A program made the translations under genes and the position numbers. From contig JAQWHI010000003.1 of NCBI GenBank assembly GCA_029249445.1, positions 93,459 to 157,458 on the forward strand: DNA of 64,000 nt. Reading direction: 5' to 3'. Positions 56,934 through 63,977 of the stretch are shown piece by piece (within the stretch, counting starts at the first letter, position 1; each line of letters starts with the position of its first letter). The stretch is from Crocinitomicaceae bacterium (lineage in GTDB: Bacteria > Bacteroidota > Bacteroidia > Flavobacteriales_D > Crocinitomicaceae). The notes beneath the pieces were generated by a model. That model did no database searches and was not told the DNA's origin. It saw only the letters and a program-made list of their open reading frames with translations.

Positions 56934-56960
56934 TTCGATTTTGTAACGTACATTTGTGAA

Positions 56961-57749
56961 ATGTACAGTATTGGCCTAGCTTTATCATTAATCATTGGAA
57001 TCGTTCTTGGTTTGGTAGGTGGCGGGGGATCAATTCTAACAGTTCCATTGGTCAATTACTTCTTTGACGTGAACATGTTAATTGCAACAACCTATTCACT
57101 AGTTGTTGTCGCTATTGCCTCATCCTTTGGTGTACTTCAACGCCTTAAATCAAAACAAATTGACTTTAAAAAAGGGATGGTCTTCGTGTTACCAAGTATG
57201 TTCGTTGCTTTTACAATTCGTAAGTGGATCATGCCCATGTTCCCAATCACATTCCAATTCAGTGATTTTGCACTGTCACGTGATATCGTAATTACTGTAT
57301 TGCTTATTGCAGTTATGGTGTATACCGGATCGAAAACACTTATTGCTAAAGAGCGTCCAATCGATACTTCAAAAACAAATGTCATCGCAATTTTGTTGTT
57401 TGGCATTCTAACGGGGGGATTGAGTGGATTTATTGGAGCAGGTGGAGGTTTTATTATAGTCCCTATTCTTTTGCGCCTTGGCTTGGATATGAAAAAAGCA
57501 GTTGGTACGTCCATGTTTATCATTTCAATCCAGTCAGGAGTTGCCTTGATTGGCGATTCATTCAATGAAGAAATCACATCTGGCGGAATCAATTGGGGGC
57601 TTCTATTTGCATTAACCGCATTCACAGTGGCCGGGGTTTATCTTGGGGGTGTTTTTCAAAAAAATATATCAGGTAATTTCTTGAGAAAAGTATTCAGCTG
57701 GATCTTGCTTATTGTGGCAGCTGGACTGACTGTTAAAATGACAATATAG
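56961..57749 (+). CDS. TauE/SafE family permease
   Basis: The 262-residue membrane protein has about eight helices in two repeats. Repeat one has GIVLGLVGGGGSILTVPLV, and repeat two has LSGFIGAGGGFIIVPILL and AVGTSMFIISIQS. The family exports sulfite or related organosulfur anions; the substrate is unknown. TACATTTG ends four bases before the ATG. Confidence 0.9.
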   Translation: MYSIGLALSLIIGIVLGLVGGGGSILTVPLVNYFFDVNMLIATTYSLVVVAIASSFGVLQRLKSKQIDFKKGMVFVLPSMFVAFTIRKWIMPMFPITFQFSDFALSRDIVITVLLIAVMVYTGSKTLIAKERPIDTSKTNVIAILLFGILTGGLSGFIGAGGGFIIVPILLRLGLDMKKAVGTSMFIISIQSGVALIGDSFNEEITSGGINWGLLFALTAFTVAGVYLGGVFQKNISGNFLRKVFSWILLIVAAGLTVKMTI

Positions 57750-57844
57750 ACTATTAGTACAATATAAATTATACGCGAATTGAACCTTGCTTTGAAAACT
57801 CTAAGAGTCAATTAAAAATAAGTGAACGAATTCTTCTCCAAGCA

Positions 57845-57874
57845 TTGAAATTTCGCTGTTGAATGCTATATTTG
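57845..57874 (+). promoter_or_regulatory. tRNA-Ile promoter
   Basis: TTG at 57845-57847, exactly 19 bases, then TATATTTG at 57867-57874 is a full Bacteroidota promoter. It lies 25 bases before the tRNA 5' end and is found only at the left, intact copy. Confidence 0.8.
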
Positions 57875-57898
57875 CACTCCTCGCTTAGAAAATAAGCC

Positions 57899-57972
57899 GG
57901 TCCTATAGCTCAGTTGGTTAGAGCACCTGACTCATAATCAGGGGGTCCCAGGTTCGAGCCCTGGTGGGACCA
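57899..57972 (+). tRNA. tRNA-Ile (anticodon CAU, lysidine type)
   Basis: The acceptor arm GGTCCTA pairs with TGGGACC. The D arm GCTC/GAGC, anticodon stem CCTGA/TCAGG with loop CTCATAA (anticodon CAT), and T arm CCAGG/CCTGG with TTCGAGC loop are all complete. The GACTCATAATC context is typical of tRNA-Ile2, whose C34 is modified to lysidine to read AUA, rather than tRNA-Met. CCA is not encoded. It is the integration target of the element to its right. Confidence 0.93.
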
Positions 57973-57973
57973 C
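57903..57973. repeat. Left attachment-site repeat (attL side)
   Basis: This is the 71-base copy inside the intact tRNA gene, identical to 63679-63749. Similarity continues weakly into the terminator (TACTGAAACCC versus CACTAAAACCC). Confidence 0.88.
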
Positions 57974-57978
57974 TACTG

Positions 57979-58012
57979 AAACCCAGTAATACAAAGTGTT
58001 GCCGGGTTTTTT
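57979..58012 (+). terminator. Terminator after tRNA-Ile
   Basis: AAACCC and GGGTTT pair across a long loop and end in a T run, a few bases after the tRNA. Confidence 0.55.
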
Positions 58013-58065
58013 GTTTCTAGAGGTAAATGCACTAAATCAGTGTTTTTAGCCTCTTTTTACCCAGT

Positions 58066-58091
58066 TGCTTGCAAATTTCAGTGCAAATTTT
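58066..58091. repeat. Putative left arm-type integrase site
   Basis: TGCTTGCAAA, then six bases, then GTGCAAATTT. The same arrangement recurs at the right end (63622-63647). Paired TGCAAA units near both ends of the element, next to the integrase gene, fit integrase or excisionase arm binding. Confidence 0.6.
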
Positions 58092-58122
58092 GACGAGTCA
58101 GGTGCCATAAATTAAATGAATT

Positions 58123-59313
58123 ATGGCAAGCTTAAAATTGGGCTTAGACAAGCGTAGAATTAAAAGTGATGGTACTTATCCATTGGTGTTTAAACTCACC
58201 TTAAATCGCAAACAACTCCTTCTGAAGACTGGAATCTCATTACTTCCTGATGCCTATGATGTAAACAGCAACTCCATTATTGGTAAAACAGCTCTAAACC
58301 TCTCTATAAAAAGCTTAGAATCCATTTATATAGAGAGGTTTTATCAGTACCTCATCAAATATCCCAAACCAAACAGCATTCACCACTTTAGAAGTTATAT
58401 TTTGAGTAAACCTCATCATGAAACTACCATATATGAATATTGGAAAGAGCATATTGAGAAATTATTTATTGAGAATAGGTTAGGGGGTGCTCAGGTGTAC
58501 TCGCAGAGTTTGAGAACCATCTCTAATGAAATAGATTTGAATATCCCTTTTCATTCTTTCTCAGCCAAAGATTTATTGTTTCTGGAAAACCGATTGTATA
58601 AAAGAGGAATGAGCATCAACGGAGTAGGAGTATATCTTAGATCCTTTAGATCCATTTGTAACAGAGCTATTCAAACAGATCTTGTACCGCCAAGCTGGTA
58701 TCCCTTTTCAAAATTTCAAATAAAAAAAGGCAATACTACCCCTAGGGTATTTTCTTTGGATGAGATGAGGTTGTTTTTTGGATTGAATCTAGGCAAGGAT
58801 CATAATGAATATGTATACTGGAATATAGGTAAGCTTCTTTTTATGTTGAGGGGAATCAATATTAGGGACCTTCTGCTATTGAGTGAGAAAAATATTGTCG
58901 ACAACAGAATAGTTTATAAAAGAGCAAAAACAGGAAAGGTTTACAGTATTGCAATAAATCAATATATAGAGGAGGTATTAAGAGATTTTACACCAAATGA
59001 AACTTTGTTGGGTTTATTTGATCGGAATCAGCTGAAAATAGAAAACAGAACACAAACTTTGCATCAAAAAAGAAAGCTCATTAATCAGCACTTGAAGAAA
59101 ATAGGACAGAATATAGGTGCTAGAGAGACTCTTACCACTTATGTATTTCGTTACTCCTATGCCAATATTGCTAAGCAGTTAGGATATTCCAAAGATTTAA
59201 TTGCTGAAGCTCTAGGACATGAATATGGCAATGCTGTTACCGGAATATATCTTGAACCTTTTGATTTGGATGAGGTTGATGAGATGAATTTAAATTTATT
59301 TATCGCAGTTTAG
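58123..59313 (+). CDS. Tyrosine recombinase/integrase of the element
   Basis: The 396-residue protein has the Bacteroidota integrase layout: an arm-binding domain (LKLGLDKRRIKSDGTYPLVF at the start, 20 residues), a SAM-like core-binding domain (about 100-195) and a C-terminal catalytic domain. Catalytic candidates are Arg in MLRGINIRDLL, the YxxR form of box II in TYVFRYSYANIAKQLG, His in LGHEYGN and the Tyr nucleophile in VTGIYLEPF. Replacement of the first box II His by Tyr is seen in related integrases. It lies beside the tRNA target, as expected, and its 3' end overlaps the convergent next gene by 14 bases. Confidence 0.93.
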   Translation: MASLKLGLDKRRIKSDGTYPLVFKLTLNRKQLLLKTGISLLPDAYDVNSNSIIGKTALNLSIKSLESIYIERFYQYLIKYPKPNSIHHFRSYILSKPHHETTIYEYWKEHIEKLFIENRLGGAQVYSQSLRTISNEIDLNIPFHSFSAKDLLFLENRLYKRGMSINGVGVYLRSFRSICNRAIQTDLVPPSWYPFSKFQIKKGNTTPRVFSLDEMRLFFGLNLGKDHNEYVYWNIGKLLFMLRGINIRDLLLLSEKNIVDNRIVYKRAKTGKVYSIAINQYIEEVLRDFTPNETLLGLFDRNQLKIENRTQTLHQKRKLINQHLKKIGQNIGARETLTTYVFRYSYANIAKQLGYSKDLIAEALGHEYGNAVTGIYLEPFDLDEVDEMNLNLFIAV

Positions 59314-60466
59314 CAAAAAAAACTTTAGAAGCCTTATCATAATCCTCTGGACTTTTAAAGTCTCGTCTTAAGGGTCTTGTTTTATCCAATTGTGAAAATA
59401 CTGGATTTGATATCCCCCTTGTTCGAATATGTTTCTCTACAAATCCTAAAAGGTAGTACCTTCTTCCTTCTAAATCTTCAAATGTAATGTTTGAACCTTT
59501 ATCAGCTTTGTATTTGACATAAAATGTCAGTGTTATACCATTGGAATATGTTGTATATACGTCTTTAATGCACTTTTCAAAATCATCTTCACAAATCATT
59601 GTACCTCTAAATCCATCAAAACCACATACAGTCCTCTTTACATACTCTTTTTTGTGAAGGTAAGCACTATCTCCGTCACTCGCCAGGAATTTCTTTTTTT
59701 CAATATATTGTGGCATTTTAACCGCTTCCCTTAAATTGGGCATTGCTCCTGTAATAAAGTCTAAACTGTCACACAAAGTTTTATAACTGGATAATGCTTT
59801 CCTATACTCTTCGGGATTATTTTTAAAATCTCGTCTTACGGGTATCTTACTGTTTATATAGGTATCCGCTAAAACTTTTCTTCTTTCAATCATCTTATTA
59901 AATTCTTTCAAACTTACAACAGGGTATTGCAGGTAATTGTATCTGGGTTGGTCCATTATTATTTCAGTAGTTATTCCGTCAGGAGATACATTTTCAATTC
60001 TTCTATCCCCATTGACTATAAAAAGAGATTGATGAGGTACTGTTAGGTGCTCTGTATAACTCAAAAATCCAAAATATCGCAAACTTTTATTTCCATTTGG
60101 CGACCAACTATGGTATTGGCTGTAATACTGTCCATAATCATGGGCTTTGATAGGGTCTGCAGCAATTTCCATTGCTTGTTTGGAATAAAGAAGCGCATCT
60201 TGTTTTTCTAGTTCATTTATGTATTTCGCTTGTTCTATTTCCAGCCTCTGTTTTTCAATTCTGTTTCTTTCTCGTTGTGCATTTGCATTTGCTAGTGCAC
60301 CATAATCAATTGAAGTAATAGTTTTATTAACATTACCGCTAACATCAACTTTTTGATTTATGTCAACATCTATATTTGATCTGTAATACCGTGAATAAAT
60401 TTGTGCGTTGAGAGTACAAGTGACTGCTGTAATTATTAGAGAAAAAAGTATTTTCATAATGTTCAT
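59300..60466 (-). CDS. Secreted protein of unknown function with internal repeat
   Basis: I start at 60466 (MNIMKILFSLIITAVTCTLNAQ in parts: MNIMKILFSL, VTCTLNAQ), giving a signal peptide; the longer frame starting at 60508 has no signal at its start. After a coiled-coil stretch (QRERNRIEKQRLEIEQAKY) comes a globular part with several cysteines. A short motif occurs twice: PVRRDFKNNPEEYRKA in the middle and PLRRDFKSPEDYDKA at the C-terminus. No family is recognised. The 70-base repeat just upstream links it to the lipoprotein gene at 60745-61260. Confidence 0.6.
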   Translation of the reverse strand: MNIMKILFSLIITAVTCTLNAQIYSRYYRSNIDVDINQKVDVSGNVNKTITSIDYGALANANAQRERNRIEKQRLEIEQAKYINELEKQDALLYSKQAMEIAADPIKAHDYGQYYSQYHSWSPNGNKSLRYFGFLSYTEHLTVPHQSLFIVNGDRRIENVSPDGITTEIIMDQPRYNYLQYPVVSLKEFNKMIERRKVLADTYINSKIPVRRDFKNNPEEYRKALSSYKTLCDSLDFITGAMPNLREAVKMPQYIEKKKFLASDGDSAYLHKKEYVKRTVCGFDGFRGTMICEDDFEKCIKDVYTTYSNGITLTFYVKYKADKGSNITFEDLEGRRYYLLGFVEKHIRTRGISNPVFSQLDKTRPLRRDFKSPEDYDKASKVFFAKLR

Positions 60467-60478
60467 TTTAGAATCTCT

Positions 60479-60548
60479 AAGATATAAAATAAAAACTGCC
60501 CCCAACAAAAGCTCATCCGGATATCCCCCCTATGAATTTTGAGAGGGT
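60479..60548. repeat. 70-base duplicated upstream segment, copy 1
   Basis: It is identical to 61350-61419 except for one base (CAACAAAAG versus CAACAAAAC). It contains the overlapping palindromes ATCCGGAT and GGATATCC and a run of six C. It ends 12 bases before the start of the secreted protein gene on the minus strand. Confidence 0.9.
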
Positions 60549-60919
60549 TATTGATTTTTCTTTCTCTCTGCTTTTTCAGTGAGTATTTGATCTATGTAAT
60601 TATCTAATCCTTTTTTATTCTGTAATCCCTCCTTAGCCATGTAATTATCAATTTTAGTAAGGGTTCTTTTATCTAGATCATAGTCCTTCATGATCTGCTT
60701 TAGAATATCATTGGTAATTTGCTTACCATCAAACTTCTTTTTGATCACCGCCGACTTCTTCTTTTTCTTGGTCTTGTTGTTGGTCTTCTTGTTGTTGGTC
60801 TTCTTGTAGGTCTTGTTGTAGGTCTTCTTGTTGTTGGTCTTCTTGTAGGTCTTCTTGTTGTTGGTCTTCTTGTAGGTCTTGTTGTAGGTCTTCTTGGTCT
60901 TTGCTGATAGTGTGAACAA
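60548..60919 (-). pseudogene. Lys-rich frame downstream of the lipoprotein, probably its displaced C-terminus
   Basis: This frame has only a TTG start at 60919, inside the lipoprotein gene, then a K/T/N/Y repeat tract and a believable folded end: ITNDILKQIMKDYDLDKRTL and MAKEGLQNKKGLDNYIDQIL. The upstream lipoprotein is in a different frame, and a -1 (or +2) shift within or after the repeat tract would join the two. It may be the lost C-terminal domain of a broken gene, the product of frameshifting, or an independent short gene. The evidence does not decide between them. Confidence 0.4.
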
Positions 60920-61260
60920 GGATCCCCATATAATGTCACCTCGTATTCATATCCTTTATCACTAGTGAACGAGCAGTAACCGTCTCCAATGTGTTCAGCA
61001 TAAAAGTGATCAGTATCTAATCTACCACCGTTGGCCCAATATATTTCAACCAAATAATCGTCCTCCACCAAAACATTTAATGTGTATGTTGAATTGGTTC
61101 CTGTATTTGGATTGTAATATTCTATTTCAGCACAATACTCACCATCTAAAACATCGTAATCATCAGTTACACTCCTTTCCAATCCACTATCTCCGGATGA
61201 ATTGCTATCACATGCAACTACAACTATTGTTGTCAATAAGAACAAATAAAACCTTATCAT
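60745..61260 (-). CDS. Lipoprotein with small beta domain and repetitive Arg/Pro/Thr tail
   Basis: The N-terminus MIRFYLFLLTTIVVVACDSN is a lipoprotein signal (lipobox VVAC). The domain that follows has YCAEIEYYNPNTGTNSTYTL, then GGRLDTDHFYAE and CSFTSDKGYEYEVTLYG. It resembles a small beta domain I associate with Bacteroidota exported proteins. After GDPC comes a tail of RPTT/RPTR units encoded by a 12/15-base tandem repeat, ending RKRRSRR. The tail may be an artefact of a frameshift, since a better C-terminus lies in another frame. The second 70-base repeat lies about 90 bases upstream. Confidence 0.6.
   Translation of the reverse strand: MIRFYLFLLTTIVVVACDSNSSGDSGLERSVTDDYDVLDGEYCAEIEYYNPNTGTNSTYTLNVLVEDDYLVEIYWANGGRLDTDHFYAEHIGDGYCSFTSDKGYEYEVTLYGDPCSHYQQRPRRPTTRPTRRPTTRRPTRRPTTRRPTTRPTRRPTTRRPTTRPRKRRSRR
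60770..60902. repeat. Tandem repeat of 12- and 15-base units
   Basis: The plus strand reads about ten units beginning GGTCTT, of the forms GGTCTTGTTGTT, GGTCTTCTTGTA and GGTCTTCTTGTTGTT. All units are multiples of three, and all three minus-strand frames stay open across it. Changes in unit number would therefore lengthen a protein tail without changing frame. Confidence 0.9.
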
Positions 61261-61776
61261 AATAATTCCCCTTTAAATTCACTTTTCCCGCGGCTATCAT
61301 ATAAATCTAATGGTATAAATAATTTCATAATTATTTTTTTGATTGATAAAAGATATAAAATAAAAACTGCCCCCAACAAAACCTCATCCGGATATCCCCC
61401 CTATGAATTTTGAGAGGGTAATGTGTTTGACCGAGAGAGAAGGTATAAAACTTATGGGCTTTCTATGCCTTGAGTAGCTCAATCAAAATTTTCATATCAT
61501 ATAAATACTATTTATAATTTATATAGCTAACTATTAGATTTCAGAGCCTTGAGAAACTCTTATTTAATCTATGTAAACTTCAATAACGTAATATTGAGTT
61601 TTTAACATAAATTGTTGATAATAAGAGTTTTAAAAGTATTGACATCATCAAAAAAAATGTTACATTGCACTTGTGTCTAGGATTCTTCTACTAAGGTAGA
61701 AAGATTGTTTTCTCTGATTTCAATTCTGATTTTTACTTATGATTTCCCTTTTTTAGTAACAATCAAATTTTTAAAA
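61261..61776. other. Intergenic region between the divergent lipoprotein and small-protein genes
   Basis: This AT-rich region holds copy 2 of the 70-base repeat (61350-61419) and otherwise no convincing gene. The rest, 61420-61776, has short AT-rich stretches and is likely to hold the promoter of the gene at 61777. I see no RNA gene in it. Confidence 0.5.
61350..61419. repeat. 70-base duplicated upstream segment, copy 2
   Basis: It differs from 60479-60548 at one base. It lies 90 bases upstream of the lipoprotein gene on the minus strand. The near-identity points to recent duplication or to selection as a shared control region. Confidence 0.9.
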
Positions 61777-62079
61777 ATGAGTAAATTTTCTCGACGAGGT
61801 GTAAGATTAAAGTACACCAACAAGCTTTGTCTTAATGATAGGCAGGGTCTATTTCTGGTTCAAAATAATGAACGTGTTTTACTTCATAAGACAATTCAGG
61901 GTTGGATTGATGAAGATCCCGAATTAATTTATAATCATGTATACAGGAGTGTCGCTTTCAAAATAAAGAGATTGGGATTGAGTAAGAAAGCGTTAAACTA
62001 TCTGAGATTGGGGTTGAAGGATAGTAATCCAAAAATAAATTTCAACATTGACTTCAAGTGGGTAATGCGAAATGGGTAA
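61777..62079 (+). CDS. Small basic hypothetical protein
   Basis: I start at the ATG at 61777 (MSKFSRRGVRLKYTNKL); the frame extends upstream with hydrophobic residues that look non-coding. The 100-residue product is basic (LIYNHVYRSVAFKIKRLGLS, 20 residues) and could bind nucleic acid. No family is recognised. An excisionase or a partner of the convergent nuclease gene are possibilities without direct support. It ends ten bases from the nuclease stop. Confidence 0.55.
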   Translation: MSKFSRRGVRLKYTNKLCLNDRQGLFLVQNNERVLLHKTIQGWIDEDPELIYNHVYRSVAFKIKRLGLSKKALNYLRLGLKDSNPKINFNIDFKWVMRNG

Positions 62080-62089
62080 AGTGAAGTTT

Positions 62090-63553
62090 CTAATTTTGAA
62101 TTTGTATTTCAATCTCATTTATTACATCCTCTAAGACGTATTTTGGTAAGACTTCAATGAGTGTAGCATTATTTTCCTCAAATAATTTCTTTTTTCTTAA
62201 ATCTCGTTCTTGATTTTTTAAAAAACTTTCTTTACCACCAAAAAAATCAACAGGTTGATGATGTTGAGCTCCTTGATATTCAACGCCAATTTTATATTTT
62301 GGGAACCATATATCTACATGTTGTTTTCCTAACCACTTTGGTTTACCATGATGTATGACTTGCGTACCAGAAAAATGTTCTTTTAACTTATAATACAGAT
62401 CAGTTTCTGAAATCCAGCCTTCACCAATTTTTGGCAATCCCATTGAAACTCTAAATTTATTTTGAAGCGAATCAATGAGGATTGAAAATGTTTGAAGCAA
62501 AATGTTTTCAATAAAGTAAATAAACCCTTCTTGAAAATCATTCTCTCCTTTATAAGGATCCCAAGTGAAATGACAAGAGTATTCTGATTTCGATAATTTG
62601 TGTTCATCATACCTTAACCAAATTTTTGAGGATTTTCCATTCCAATCATCATCACTTTTGAATTCTCTTTTTACTTTTTTATATTTTTTAAGAGGATAAT
62701 TATTTGTGTTTTCGGAAATATATTTATTTGCCAATTTATTCAGCTGATCAAACCTGTCATTTCTATTTATTCGCTTGTCAAATTTAATTTTTGGAAACTC
62801 ATCATTAATCTCATCTATAGTTTTTATTTGACCATAAAGAGAGTCATAAAAAGAAAATTTCCCCTGGTAAAGATTTTTTATGTGCTTTTCAACAAATAAA
62901 ATAAAGTCGTTCAGATTATCTAGGATGTAATCATTGTATTCAGATATACCGAAGCATCTTTTTACAAGATATTCTCCTGTTAGATGTTTTTTTTTGGATT
63001 GTAATTCTCTTGAATGGATTGATGAAAAAAAATCGTTCACATCCCAGTTAAAATTATTCTTTAAAATCTCAACTTTTGATGTTTTTTTATCATTCCAAAA
63101 ACGTATCTGACCTTTAACATGAATATTTTCGAGATTTATACCTTCTAATCTTTTAGGCAAATATAAATTCCCTCCAACATAGTTTAACTTACCTAAATCC
63201 TTAATTTTTGTATCTCTTAAGGATAAATTACCACCTACTCGTTGAAGTTCTCCTAGTGATTCTATATTGGAGTATCTCAAATTCATTGAACCACCAATTT
63301 TAATTAAATTACCAAGCGATTTCAAAGTTTTTTCATGATACCAAAAATCTGTTTTAACATAATTTAATTCACCTAAATGTTCAATGAACTTTGAATCAAT
63401 GGATAAGTGTCCGTAAACTTTTTTGAGATTACCCAAAGAATTTATTGAATCTTTAATCCGAACATCTTGTCTTAAATATCCTTTTTCATCCAATTTTGAA
63501 TTGAGTAATTCCACGCTATCAATACAATAATCATTGTAATATTCAGAACCCAT
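62090..63553 (-). CDS. Leucine-rich-repeat protein fused to a Vsr-like PD-(D/E)XK nuclease
   Basis: The 487-residue protein has five N-terminal repeats with an exact 20-residue period (about 39-52, 59-72, 79-92, 99-112, 119-132) of the form SLGNLxxVGGNLxL, a short solenoid suited to recognition. A middle region (about 150-370) is unassigned. The C-terminal domain (about 378-475) fits the Vsr/EDR1-like endonuclease fold: Glu383 in SETDLYYKL, Asp414 in HVDIWFP, Glu425 and Gln427 in GVEYQGAQHH, then DFFGGKESFLKNQERD. It lies at the far end of the integrative element, where defence cargo is common. A defence function is inference. Confidence 0.75.
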   Translation of the reverse strand: MGSEYYNDYCIDSVELLNSKLDEKGYLRQDVRIKDSINSLGNLKKVYGHLSIDSKFIEHLGELNYVKTDFWYHEKTLKSLGNLIKIGGSMNLRYSNIESLGELQRVGGNLSLRDTKIKDLGKLNYVGGNLYLPKRLEGINLENIHVKGQIRFWNDKKTSKVEILKNNFNWDVNDFFSSIHSRELQSKKKHLTGEYLVKRCFGISEYNDYILDNLNDFILFVEKHIKNLYQGKFSFYDSLYGQIKTIDEINDEFPKIKFDKRINRNDRFDQLNKLANKYISENTNNYPLKKYKKVKREFKSDDDWNGKSSKIWLRYDEHKLSKSEYSCHFTWDPYKGENDFQEGFIYFIENILLQTFSILIDSLQNKFRVSMGLPKIGEGWISETDLYYKLKEHFSGTQVIHHGKPKWLGKQHVDIWFPKYKIGVEYQGAQHHQPVDFFGGKESFLKNQERDLRKKKLFEENNATLIEVLPKYVLEDVINEIEIQIQN

Positions 63554-63678
63554 TGTAATGATTTAATTTGCTGTAAACTTCTTAAATTTAATCATAAATA
63601 ATTATTGTGTAAACAGGTATCTGCTTGCAAAAAGGAGTGCAAATTTGTTTTACTGATTTTAGGAAATCGAGACCTAGA
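63554..63678. other. Right end of the element
   Basis: This short AT-rich stretch upstream of the nuclease gene holds its promoter region. It also carries the right arm-type site at 63622-63647: TGCTTGCAAA, six bases, GTGCAAATTT. Confidence 0.55.
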
Positions 63679-63749
63679 CTATAGCTCAGTTGGTTAGAGC
63701 ACCTGACTCATAATCAGGGGGTCCCAGGTTCGAGCCCTGGTGGGACCAC
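63679..63749 (+). pseudogene. Truncated tRNA-Ile copy (attR)
   Basis: Identical to 57903-57973. The four bases before it do not match the tRNA start, and the acceptor 5' half (TAGACTA) pairs with TGGGACC at only its last three positions. It also lacks the upstream promoter. It is therefore the displaced 3' part of the target tRNA rather than a working gene. Confidence 0.88.
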
Positions 63750-63752
63750 CAC

Positions 63753-63788
63753 TAAAACCCTTTACTAGCAATAGTTTAGGGTTTTTTT
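63753..63788 (+). terminator. Terminator after the attR copy
   Basis: TAAAACCCT and AGGGTTT pair across a loop and run into seven T residues. It is probably the original terminator of the tRNA gene before integration. Confidence 0.6.
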
Positions 63789-63842
63789 GTGACCTGCAGT
63801 TAGACACTACAATATACGAAAAAAGTACTCAAATGGGCAGTT

Positions 63843-63867
63843 ACTGGCAGTAAAACTGGCAGTAAAA
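63843..63867. repeat. Tandem ACTGGCAGTAAA repeats beyond attR
   Basis: ACTGGCAGTAAA occurs twice head to tail. Short direct repeats at this distance from an att site and ahead of an open frame resemble the arm sites of a second integrase, with a different sequence from those of the first element. Confidence 0.45.
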
Positions 63868-63977
63868 ACCCAAAAAAATCCACCAGAAGTATCCAAAATT
63901 AGACCCCGGTACGTTGAAAAATATCACTTTCCTTTTCTGGTAGGTCTTCGTAAAGTCCTATTGAACCCAAAATCACT

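Larger units (their letters stand above)
57903..63749. mobile_element. Integrative element in tRNA-Ile(CAU), about 5.8 kb
   Basis: A 71-base exact direct repeat (57903-57973 and 63679-63749, offset 5,776 bases) covers all of the tRNA except its first four bases. The left copy is the complete gene with a promoter; the right copy lacks a matching 5' acceptor half. A tyrosine integrase gene begins about 150 bases inside the left end and reads inward. Cargo: secreted protein, split lipoprotein, small unknown protein, repeat-nuclease fusion. No conjugation or replication genes are seen, so it is mobilised by others or is a satellite-type island. Confidence 0.88.

Noticed and set aside
60770..60902. 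CRISPR-like or other array
   Set aside because: The units are 12 or 15 bases, directly abutting, with no spacers, and lie within coding sequence. It is a low-complexity coding repeat.
60770..60902. Phase-variable contingency locus
   Set aside because: All repeat units are multiples of three, so unit gain or loss would not switch the reading frame.
60719..60907. Plus-strand frame rich in Leu, Val and Gly, resembling a membrane helix
   Set aside because: It is the antisense reading of the tandem repeat and has no flanking coding features.
63679..63749. A second functional tRNA-Ile gene
   Set aside because: The acceptor stem cannot form beyond its last three pairs and there is no promoter; the match to the left copy stops inside the acceptor. 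It is an attachment-site remnant.
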